Below, piece by piece: positions 25,701 through 35,500 of a stretch of DNA of 64,000 nucleotides. The notes under the pieces were generated by a model. The model was not told the DNA's origin and did not search any database. It saw nothing but the letters and a program-made list of their open reading frames with translations. Source of the stretch: Phoronis australis (lineage: Eukaryota > Phoronida > Phoronidae). The stretch spans positions 224,905 to 288,904 of the forward strand of contig NMRA01000352.1 of assembly GCA_002633005.1 (NCBI GenBank), in the 5' to 3' direction. Numbering within the stretch: the first letter of the stretch is position 1; every line of letters begins with the position of its first letter. Both the position numbers and the translations under genes were made by a program.

Positions 25701-26300
25701 AAGACCCCCTGCAAGTGCCCCGACACCTGTTCGTGCATATCGCAATGCAAGTGCGCAGGTGAGTTGCTGATAAAAATTTTAGTCTCACCCACAGACGCAT
25801 TACTTAACGGTTGCAGTCTGGTACAAGAACAAAAGGCTTAAAAATCCTTGTGTGTGTCGTTTAGGCAAAGTGAATTTGGTTCAATACTCTGAAATTCTCA
25901 GTTTTCGGATTTAATTAATTTGTTAAGATAACAAACGTCGGGTTCGCGACTGACCCTGGTGAAAGTGTGTATAACTAATGAACATCAAACTAAGTCGCCA
26001 CTATTTTCATTCTTCAGGTAAAATTTAAAATGGCGTTATATGCGTGCTTCCTGTCACAAATTCTGATGTTGGGAATTTGCCGTCATAAAAGTGGTCCTAT
26101 CTTGTCATTTACTTGGCTTAAAAGTAATCTCTCAACAGTTAATACTTCAGGTCTAGCTCATAGAATTTCATGTCTTGTATTTAGGGTTTTGATGAAATTA
26201 TTTTTAAAATTTTGTAGCAGGCGACGAGTGCAAGTGTGGAGTAGGTTGCAAGAAGGACACTGCTTGCCCGTGCAAGGATGACTGCAGCTGCCGCACTTAG
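19726..26300 (+). CDS. Multi-domain metallothionein-like protein, 11 exons, 323 aa, 98 Cys
   Basis: Exons: 19726-19738, 20010-20108, 21035-21127, 21853-21945, 22349-22459, 22953-23045, 23645-23737, 24250-24342, 24967-25077, 25666-25758, 26221-26300. Every intron is GT-AG and phase 1, and the frame is open to TAG at 26298. Exon 1 encodes MADS; exon 2 an N-terminal domain with 8 Cys; exons 3-10 eight related domains with 9-13 Cys, following CxC-G-(C/V)-G-C-(D)-S-K-T-P-CKC-P-D-TCSC-x3-CKC-AG; exon 11 a 7-Cys end (ECKCGVGCKK...). Exons 5 and 9 are 111 bp and insert a KPA(P/S)CCEPKCKC module; exon 4 has 13 Cys with CC and CCC clusters. Cys is 30% and aromatics are nearly absent (two Tyr), as in metallothioneins that bind Zn, Cd or Cu in thiolate clusters. 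No signal peptide. Typical metallothioneins have 60-75 aa. The 26214-26220 acceptor is a NAGNAG. Confidence 0.85.
22349..25758 (+). repeat. Tandemly amplified exon-plus-intron units of the metallothionein gene
   Basis: Exon starts are spaced 604, 692, 605, 717 and 699 bp. Flanking introns are also repeated: 'gtgagtt..tattatggtctcctatgag' follows exons 6, 7 and 8 (diverged after 5 and 9), and 'tttctgtcaatag' precedes exons 7-9. Exon and intron were therefore copied together as 0.6-0.7 kb units by unequal exchange, rather than exon by exon. Confidence 0.85.
23490..23625. mobile_element. Imperfect-palindrome MITE in metallothionein intron 6
   Basis: Inverted arms 'ataaagtaaaacgatgaacgta' and 'gacgttcgtcgttttacttta' flank a short A/T-rich centre. 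The left flank 'ggaatgtcgtgcagttaccca' matches the left flank of the larger palindrome at 58796-58964, showing that they are the same family. Confidence 0.6.
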
Positions 26301-27916
26301 AGCGCCGCCTTTTGATGGAGCTGGGGAACCTCGGGGTCATGGTTTCCTTTCTCGATTCGGAATTTATCTGCTCTGTCCTCGTTATATTCCATCGGTTTAA
26401 TTCCAGAATACATAGTCTTCTTATCTATTGAATACTGTTTATGTTGTATAATCATCCCCTATCTGCTTTTATATACTTGCCTGGTTCCCTTTACTAAACT
26501 TGTCAGTTCTCTTTGAAAAACAGTAAGGTATATGTTATTCATAGACAATGGTCAAGGTGGCCATGAGAGGTTAATTGTTGAATAGACGTGGCCATATAGA
26601 AGCAAAGTTCAGTGTCTGTGTAACTTAAAGTTTTAAACCTCTTCCTCTAAAGCTTGTTAAACATGTGTTATGTTAATGACCTAACGAAATGTTTTGTAAT
26701 TAGGAGTGTCGTCTGCTGAGCTTTCTAGATTACACTGGGAAAAATCTGTTTCAGACGACTTCAAGTGTAAACCTATTTAGCTCAGCACACAAAGACATTT
26801 ACTACTCTGTATAAATACAAGTACTGTATACACACAATAAAATTATCACAATCGACAAGAATAGTTCCTTACTTGTGTTATTAAACGCTCAATTATGTTC
26901 TCATCAATAAAAGTATACTTGGTCCAGTGCATGCATTGAGAACGTCATGCGAAAAATTAAATAGAATTTAATCTATGGTTATTCTATCCAAAAGTAACCA
27001 CTGAAAATAACGTCAATTTTTTGAAATTCAAAATTTACAAAATGTACTTACAAAAAACCTTTTCGTAAACACAATGACGTCATTTCAAACGCTTCACGCA
27101 TTGTCTCTTGACGTACATTTAGAAGTGTATGGCACCCTCAAGTTGCCTTGAACTTTCGCCTCCTCTGGAACACCTCTGGTATTTTAGTTGCCTAAAATTT
27201 CGTTTAGAGGTGAACGTTATTCTTACCTCAGTCACACGGCAAATCATGTGACTTTCAAACTGTAGAATAACTGACAGTCACGTTTGAGGGCAAAGTTAAG
27301 GCTCGAGACTACCCGATGTTAAATCAAAATGCGCCCTCCTTTGTCAATGACTAGTGTGAAAACGGTACAAGCTGCCGCAAGTTCATACAAGCAAACGTTC
27401 ACAATGAATTCAAGAAAATTCGGAAAGAAAAGACTTGTGTAAAAACACAAAATTTACAATAATATTTGGTATTCACATCCTGATGCACCGTATGTTGGTG
27501 ACTACTCATGGCAGTCTGGAACTCTACAGAAACAATCCATTCAGTTGCGCTGAGCAAGCCAAGACAAGGTAACAGTCACCTTGCATCGACGGAACGGAAA
27601 CTAATATTCTACGTTTTGAAGTCCATTTTCAAAAGTTCAACCCTCACGTTCCCATTTTGTCAAGACGTTCTGACTGGCTGAGAAGTTCTGAGAGCGAGTT
27701 TGTTGTGACAGTAACTTAAAGTGGCACACATGATTGGCAAATCTCCTTAGACCAATGCGACAACTCATATGCAACGCGTTTCATAAATAGACAACCTTTA
27801 AGCTTCGCGCCAACTAAAGACAAACAGTGTTAACTTCAATTGCTCGATGGGGTCAGTGGCGGCTACTGCAGCAGTCGCTACAATCTGTCAATATTCGTTT
27901 TCTAATTACCCAAACA
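26301..27916. other. Metallothionein 3' UTR and flank
   Basis: AATAAA at 26836-26841 is a candidate poly(A) signal (3' UTR about 550 nt). No other gene is visible. The sequence after 27060 is shared with the second duplicated block (from about 38040). Confidence 0.5.
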
Positions 27917-28150
27917 CCCGTGAGGAGTCAGTGTGACCTAGTGTGATAGGTGCCCGCTTTCTGTCACGAGATAGGGTTCGAGTCGCATTGGGCCCTCACT
28001 TCTATGGACCCTTGAGTAAGGCCTCTAGCTTCTTAGCTCGGTTTTAACTATATAATAAAGCCCAATATGGTTCGAGGTGATCAGTGCAATGGGCCCACGT
28101 GCGCAGCCTGTGTACGTCTGGTACAACGGTACGGTACCGCCTGTAATTTT
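27917..28150 (+). mobile_element. tRNA-derived SINE, copy 1
   Basis: An A-box-like 'tgacctagtg' is followed 40 bp later by a B box GGTTCGAGTC (27975-27984), then a tail with 'cccttgagtaaggcctctagcttcttagctcg' and 'gtgcaatgggcccacgtgcgcagcctg' shared with the copy at 60562. The internal Pol III promoter and tRNA-like head identify a SINE. It is absent from the equivalent place in the second block. Confidence 0.75.
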
Positions 28151-28469
28151 TATATATTTATACCCAAACACCCAGTATTAGCCTAAAAGTGGCACGTGTT
28201 TGGATAACGTTTTCTTACTCAAACCTCACTTCTTCACTACCATAAACTGTCTTGAAATTGGTTGCTATGGAAATGGAGATAATCGCATCTATTTATGAAT
28301 GCAAACAAAATGAACTTAGTTTAACTTAACACCACAAATAACTCCGGAAATCTTTAACAAACTTGACAACGTGGCGAAAGGTACTGAAAAGCAGCGAAAA
28401 TAACTAAAATGTACTTTGTTAAGCCAAATCAACATTACTTTCTTCTGCTATATTTTACTAATTCCTTAA

Positions 28470-29765
28470 AGGAGCATGCCACCCAAAAATCACCTATTTT
28501 GTATCAATTTAGATCGAGTAGTTCTACTCCATAACGACACGTACGGTTGCGTTACCTGACACCTGACGGCAGACGGAGGTGTTGAAACTATCTAATGACG
28601 TAATTGGTTTCACACGCAGTCTGTTCAGTAGTTCACAACACGGGTTACTGGTGTCAGCTTATCGCTTGAATTCATCGTTTAACACAAATAAATCATCAAA
28701 CTTCGATGTAAAACCCTTAAAAATACACCGAGTTCTTATAAAAACGTGTTGTCTGATTTCGCTGTTATGGATTTATTGTTATTTGGACACACCGTAGCCA
28801 ACAAAGTTCGGCAGGCCAATAAAGTCCGTAGCAGGAGTTTGGGGTCTTTTCGGAGATAAACTTTCGAAGTATTTTCCGTGAGATACAGACAGGAGAACCT
28901 AGATCTGTGTTGTTTAGACTTGTGATCTTTTGAGTTCTAAACACAAAACGCTTGTTATAGTGGCCAGTGGCTCAGAGCCCCGGCAATCAGGCCCGTTTCG
29001 AAGCCGGCCGGATTGACTCGTTATCCCGGCCTGAGTGGCTTGGAAACTGATCAGACATCACGAACATAAACCAGCCAAAGTTCAGTGGAAACTAAACTTC
29101 CAGTCAAGAAAATACTATACTAGTGAGCCAAAGTGCACGTGATTATGTTGGTGAATTAGCCAGGAAACTGCAAATCTACTTACTCGTCGGGGGCCGCGAA
29201 TTCAAGTTCCGCTTTGGCCACAGCACCGTCAGGGCAGAAGCTCTACATTGACAATCATTATTTGAATAATGTAAATGTAAATAAAGATTCCCCTGATACC
29301 TTGTCGTGGGATGGCAATCGAGTTGTTTCACAAAAGTTTCTGCCAGTGAACACTAAATTAGCATGAGTTCACACGGACTCGGTGTCTCGTCAATTAGTTT
29401 TATTGCACCTAAAGCCGGTAACGCAGTGATTTATTCATTGCTGGCCCCTCAAATCATTTGCACTCACGAACACTCCAAAGGCATTACAAATTGCATCTAA
29501 TGAGACAGACTTTGTTTTAGTTTTATATAAGTATTGGTTAGGGTGAGAATAATTCATTTTGAAACAGAACGCTCATGTAATAAACGTCAACATGGCAACT
29601 CGCAATCCCGACTTAGGCAAGCTAGAGTTTATCAGTCCCGACGAAGACTTCACAGGTGGATCGTTAAGTTTCACAGGCTATCAATTCGAACAGGAATACG
29701 GTGATGAAGAAATGCTAGAGAGGCCCCGTGAACAAGCTCCGGCAGACAACGGAACTTGCAGGTGA
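28470..29765 (+). mobile_element. TTAA-flanked DNA transposon, Kolobok-like, copy 1 (left part)
   Basis: It begins with AGGAGCATGCCACC directly after TTAA (28466-28469). The next 1.3 kb parallels the complete element at 51597-53220, including 'gacggcagacggaggtgttgaaa', the 'gcccgtttcgaagccggccgg' region, 'aagccggtaacgcagtg' and the MATR open frame. Similarity ends near 29765 and no right terminal repeat is recognised, so this copy is truncated or its right half differs. The matching place in block 2 (about 39.42 kb) is empty. Confidence 0.7.
29592..29765 (+). CDS. Transposon-borne acidic ORF beginning MATRNPDLGK
   Basis: A 57-codon frame in the TTAA-flanked element encodes an acidic peptide with DEDF and GYQFEQEYGDEE segments. 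The homologous place in the second copy (from about 52655) starts MATR but is broken within ten codons by a stop. The 'GYxFE(Q/P)EY' phrase resembles proteins often carried by invertebrate DNA transposons, but I cannot name a function. The frame may continue by splicing at GCAG|GTGAAC (29758-29767), since an open frame follows on the same strand to 30105. Confidence 0.45.
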   Translation: MATRNPDLGKLEFISPDEDFTGGSLSFTGYQFEQEYGDEEMLERPREQAPADNGTCR

Positions 29766-31447
29766 ACAGAAATGTCAGTGTCTCGGGGATACTCTTGAGA
29801 TCGCGAAGGGTCTTGAAGACTTCGAGAAGTCGTTGAGCAACTATGTAGTAACGCTTTTCGAGCGTCAGCAGAGAACGTTTTCTACGACAAGAAAAGTAAA
29901 AATGTCACGATCATCTATGGGACAGGACATATTCAGGAACTTGAGCATTCTGAACAGACACAAAGAACAACTGCCTAAAATAAACCTCGTAGATATATTT
30001 GTAACGCAAACAACTTTGGAAAATATTAGCTCTGTCAATCAAAACATACAATCAACGTATGCCAAATATATCGTTCACCTCCTTGTTCGTTGTAGAGTCG
30101 GATAACTAGGACAATCACGTACAATAATTGCAAGCATCGTAAACGACTAAAGAAAAAACAACTTTGAAATTTTTTTCTTCTGTCAACTACTCAGTCCTGT
30201 CATATAAAACAAACGTGTGTCTTCTTTTCGATGTTATCTTTTAAGAAATTAAAATTTCTTGCTGTAAATAAAAAATACACCTGACAACTGGACCGGGAGG
30301 GGGTACCCGAGCATTTTTGGACGGCTGTGCCGCTCTAAAATTAACAGACCAGCCCATTTTCGCACAGTTTTGCGTTAAAATTAAAAAAAAAAACTCACTA
30401 GAGAGAATTCTGTCAAAAATGATACCTTTCAGGCAGCACGTCCCTTATACCTCTTTTATGTGAGTACGCCCCCCACGGTAACTGGACCATCTCACTGGCA
30501 GAGGCTTACAGCACCGGATATTAGCTCCCCACTTATTTCAGTGCTGCGCCGCCAATGCATGGTTTATGTCCGTAAAAACCTCCGCACTCTATACAGGGTC
30601 GGCTATCACGTAATATAATTTTTTTAAAGTTTGTGACTGAATCCTATTTTTACCCCTTTGAATGATTTTGAGTTGCTAAGAATTGAAGCTACACAAGACA
30701 TTACGAATTTTTACAGTTTTGACTTTTTCAATAAACACTTCTATATCTTATCAACAAAATAAACTTTGATAAAGGTAGGCTTTTCTTACGACCATGGCTA
30801 AAATATATTTATCATAAGTGCCACGTGAGCTAGTGATCCATATTTCCCAGAACGGCAACAGGTTGCGGAAATTGAACTTGTTTTGTCGGACTACGACGAT
30901 GGATCGAAAATATCAGTAACTAACCGTTTTGATTTGTAAACTTAGCTATTCAGTAGAAACCTGAAAGATTCACTGTTCGTTTTCACGTAGGCCTACAGCT
31001 TCTAATCAAGGTAGGGCATTCCATATCTAACCGATAGGCCTAAATAGAAAACTTAGCAAGTTCACTGCTCGTTTTCGCGCCCAATTTCACCGGTAGATAC
31101 AACCCTACGCTGTATCTGCAGTCAAATCAGCACGCGTTCAGCATGCGCTCAACGGAGTTCAAAGTGAGGTCATGACCATTTGGTTGATAACGTTTCAAAA
31201 TTTTCCGGGGACCCAGAATAAATTCAACCCCGGCGGCTGTTATTGTTTCCATACCTACATTAAGCCGGTGAAGGCACGCCACACGTCTTAGTATTTAAAG
31301 GACCGGGTTCTCCGCAGCCGGCCACAAAGTGCGAGGAGTACAAATAAAAGGCATGACTTAATTAGTTAGGTTTCACGAAATTCCCGGCTTCATAGGTGCG
31401 GCCGGACCGGGGGGTTGGCCAATGAGATTAAAAAGTGGGAATTTCAG

Positions 31448-31680
31448 AGGCGAATCTACAGGGGGGGTTCAGGGGGTTTAAACCCCCCCTCGGGACAGGA
31501 TCAAAAATGAAAACTGGAAAAAATATCGCCAAAAACGAAATTAGCTACTAAAAATCCCAAAAAATCTTACACGGGAGGAGGGAAACCCTCTCGCAACCTT
31601 CCTTCTCCTCGGCGCTACGCGCCTCGGATTCTTTCGAATCCTAACCCCCCCCCTTACTGAAATCGTAGATCTGCCACTGG
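31448..31680. mobile_element. Short non-autonomous repeat, third copy of the 6012 family
   Basis: The left end cagaggcgaatctacaggg and right end cgtagatctgccactg are imperfect inverted repeats. A G-rich left part and C-rich right part are as in the copies at 6012 and 18476. Confidence 0.6.
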
Positions 31681-32194
31681 ATTTTCCCTGGACGATGACG
31701 CCAAACTGACTGAGTCGCAAATCAAATCCTCTACGCAGTGGTAAATTCTGTGATCTGCTGGACCAAATCAGGCGAATTTGGCCGATACCTAATAATGCAC
31801 AGATTTTGACAACAGTTTCACACCTGTTGACAGACTCCACCCGACGATCAAGTGATAGTAGGCTGACATTGACACTGATGTCTAACGCGCCGTGCGACTA
31901 GAAATCGCGATTTTCAGGGTCGTGCATGGCCTTTCAATTTCAGCTTCAACTCATGATTCAGAGACAGCAAACGACACGGCACCTGAACACGTGAAATTTC
32001 AGTTGACGTATATGTTTATAGGCCTACTATGTAAGGATATAATCGGAAACCAGCCAAATAACCAGTCACCTGAAAAACAATCATTACTGCCTGCACAGCA
32101 GAAATCATGCATGCGTAGAATATTTGCATGGACTGTGTGTCAAGCCACTCCCAACCAATCAAAACTCATAAAAGATTGGTTAAATGACCCATGT

Positions 32195-32487
32195 TGCACT
32201 CGGCACTCTTCGTTCATACGTGAGTGCCGCGTCTGCATGTGGTATTTGCACCGTGGTGACACAAAATTACCTGCCGGTACCTCATGACATAGTGCGACCG
32301 GCTTTTGCACACGGCACCCTATATGTACCTCTGCAGTGGAGTTATCTCCCTTTTCGCTAAAGTGGCGAACACCATTGGAATGCTCGATATTTTCAGCATC
32401 TCAATGGAGACATGTTGGGTTATCACTGAATGGCAACTGAAGAATGGAAGCCTCCATTGAACGGCGCGTAGCAAGGTCTATATAAGG
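32195..32487 (+). promoter_or_regulatory. Metallothionein promoter 2: two metal-response elements and TATA box
   Basis: TGCACTC at 32195-32201 and TGCACAC at 32306-32312, each followed by GGC, fit the metal-response core. The middle site of promoter 1 (TGCGCCC) is here TGCGACC and no longer fits. TATATAAGG is at 32479-32487, 95 bp before the ATG. The copy therefore keeps a plausible but weaker metal-responsive promoter. Confidence 0.7.
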
Positions 32488-32581
32488 GCGTTTCCAGTAA
32501 TTGCCATTCACTGACAAAAGCAGCTGCAAACGCCAGCAGACGAAGTGGAAAGTACAGTGTGACGACGTTCTGTTATCGACA

Positions 32582-35500
32582 ATGGCAGATTCAGGTGAGT
32601 GGGACCACCGCGTACGCACTTACATTTATATTTTCTTATTCAATTCAATATAACTGTCTAATTGTTTATTTAAATCTAACCAGATTTTTATTCATTGATG
32701 ATGTTTACCGTCGCTATCGACAAATATTCGGGTACAAAAGTGTCAAGTAAAATTTCTTGCGAGATAAGGAGCTCTTAGTAATCTCAATATTGAACACGGT
32801 TCACCTCAAAGAAGTGATACGCTCCCTTGATCACCTTGGGTTCAATCTTAACTTTTTCTTCAGCTAAAACGTGTATGATCGAAGCAGTGTGCAAGAAGGA
32901 CGTCCCTGCGTGTACTTCTCCTGCCAAATGCGGTCCGTGGGAGTCTTGCAAATGTGCAGGTAAAATGATACAATGCTCATTGTGAATAAACACAGGCATG
33001 CAATAAATTTAAACAGTTTGTTTACCGTCACATCATGTCGCGCCGCATCTGTCTTTGATTTTCTTGTAAGAAGGTGGGCAGAAACCAGCCTTAACTTTTA
33101 ACTTCGAGGATCGCGGTCGTTTGAGCTGCAACAGGTGACTCCAGAACAAGGGATTCCGGCCTGTTTCGGCCAACACAAGGGACTTTTTTCTTTTTGAAAA
33201 ACATCATGCCGAATCAATTTTCAAAAAGGCAATCCAGAACTGATTATGCGATTTTTGTTAGCCTTAAATCGTCAAGCCCAACACCAGAACTTATTGCTAT
33301 GATGTACTACCAACACGACATAACAGATTTTTTTTCAAAATAAAAACTAAATGTTCAAATTTTAAGTTTAAATTTACAATTTCTAGTGCTGACTGGCATA
33401 AATGGCTGCCTGGCATATTTGATTAACACCGAACTGCGATTAGAAACACAACCCCGATCATTACGGGACATTGTAAATTGAATTTAGACACAACAACATG
33501 TGTAGATATACTACTTTACAGCAATCAATTTGCCCTCAGTACAGTTATCTCCCTTTTCACCAGTGCTGAACACCATGGGATACTTGCCTCCCGTTCAGTA
33601 ACGCTAGGACCTCGCTAAAAAGCAAGACTTCGCGAGATTATGTGAGATATTGCCGTGTATTTTAAATGAGAACATGTGACTTTGACTAGGTTTTAGCTAG
33701 GTCCTAGCGTAGGTCCCAGTGTCTCAGTACTGAACGCACGCCAGGCGCTGTTCAGTAACGCTAGGACCTAGCTAAAATCTTGTCAAAGTCACGAGTTCTC
33801 ATTCAAAATACACGGCAATGTCTCATGTAATCTCTAGTCTTGCTTTTTAGCGAGGTCCTAGCGTTATTGAACAGAAGGCTGATGCTCACTGGAAACAACA
33901 GCTGGGTAATCACTGAATGGCAGGCTAAGAATGACAGCCAGCCTCCTTTCAGTTGAATGGCGCGTATCGTAGGAAGGTATGTACGAAGGTATCTAGTTTA
34001 ACCATTATTACTGTGGTCTCCTTGTTCGTTGGTAACTACAAGCCAGGATAAGAATGACGGGCTTATGTTTCAACGGTTCCTTTCACCAGGTGGCAGCTGT
34101 CAGTGTGGTTGCGGATGTGACTCCAAGACCGCCTGCAAGTGCCCCGTCGCGTGTTCATGCATCGTAAGATGCGGTTGCAGAGGTGAGTGGTTTCTATCAT
34201 CATTTTTATTGTACAGTTATCGCTGCATTGCTCTGAAAATCTTAAGTAACATCGGGAGATTTCAAAAACATGTGTTCGAAAAAATTCCTATACTGGGGAC
34301 TACGACGCATTTTCGTAACGCCAAGAATGAAATCCATAGTTTTCGCAGTATTTTTATGCGTCCACATATAAATATGACGTTCGTTCGTCCTTCCGTCCGT
34401 CCGGGCGGCGTCCGTCCGGCGTCCGGCGTCCGGCGTCCGCTGCTCTGTCTCCAAAACCCTTTGACATACGTTCATGAAATTTGGCACATATGTTCCATTC
34501 TTGAATGGGACGGCATATGAGCGAACTTTTGGACGGATCCGACTACCGATGTGCCCCCCAGTGGCAATTTTAGTTTTTTACGCTTACCTAGTATCTTCAA
34601 AAGTCCTGAACGGATTTTCATGAAATTTAGTAGGTGTTAGTGAGATGACGCTATCCTCCCGTTTTCGGATAGATTCGACGTAGTTTGCGCCACCTAGTGG
34701 CCATTTTTACTGTTTTCGAGTCTGTTTTTGCGTCCACCCTCTATCAACCAAACCGTTCAAAGGATGATTGTGAAAATTGGCATGTATGTGCTTACTATAA
34801 AGAGGACGGCTGACGATGATTTTCCGACGATTTCGACTACTGTGGCGCCTCCTAGTGACAGTTTTGTTTTTTTGCGCCTATGGGTGTATCTCCTAAACCG
34901 TTCGCAGGATCTTGACGAAATTTCGTAAGTATATTTATGTTAATAACGGACGACGACAACTTTTGGACAGGTCCGACTACAGGTGTGCCCCCTAGTGGCA
35001 ATTTTATTTTTTAAGTTTACCTTTGTGTCTTTAAAAGTCCTGAACGGATTTTCATGACATTTAATATGTAGGCACCTATTAGTGAGGTGACGCTATCCTC
35101 CTGTTTTCGAATGGATTCGATGTAGTTTGCGCCACCAAGTGACCATTTTTAATGTTTTCCCCTCTATCAACCAAACCGTTCAAAGGATGATTGTGAAAAT
35201 TGTCATGTATGTGCTTACTTTTATGAGGACGGTTGACTTGATTTTCCGACGATTTCAACTACTGCGTTGCCTCCTAGTGGCAGTTTTGTTTTTGTTGTGC
35301 CTATGGCTGTATCTCCTAAACCGTTCGCAGGATCTTTACTTAATTTAAATAGCAAATGTATTTATATGATGTTGACTACGGATGACGACGACTTTCGGAT
35401 AGATCTGACTACTGCTGTGCCCCCTAGTGGCAATTTTAGTTTTTTACGTTTAACTCTGCATCTTCAAAGGTCCTCAACAGATTTTCATAAAATTTTAAAT

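Larger units (their letters stand above)
18945..31285. repeat. Tandem block 1 of a large duplication carrying the metallothionein gene
   Basis: The order of unique sequences here is repeated in 31290-40750: 'ggat(c)gg(a/g)ttctccgca' at the left end, the metal-responsive promoter, metallothionein exons 1-3 and the last exon, the 3' flank (27060-28440 matches 38040-39420 in order), and a right part (30535-31260 matches 40085-40750). Block 1 additionally holds metallothionein exons 4-10, a SINE and a TTAA transposon. Divergence is clear throughout, so this is not an assembly artefact. Boundaries are approximate. Confidence 0.75.

Noticed and set aside
22380-25800. Minus-strand frames antisense to the metallothionein exons
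   Set aside because: They repeat only because the exons repeat; splice signals and cysteine pattern are on the plus strand.
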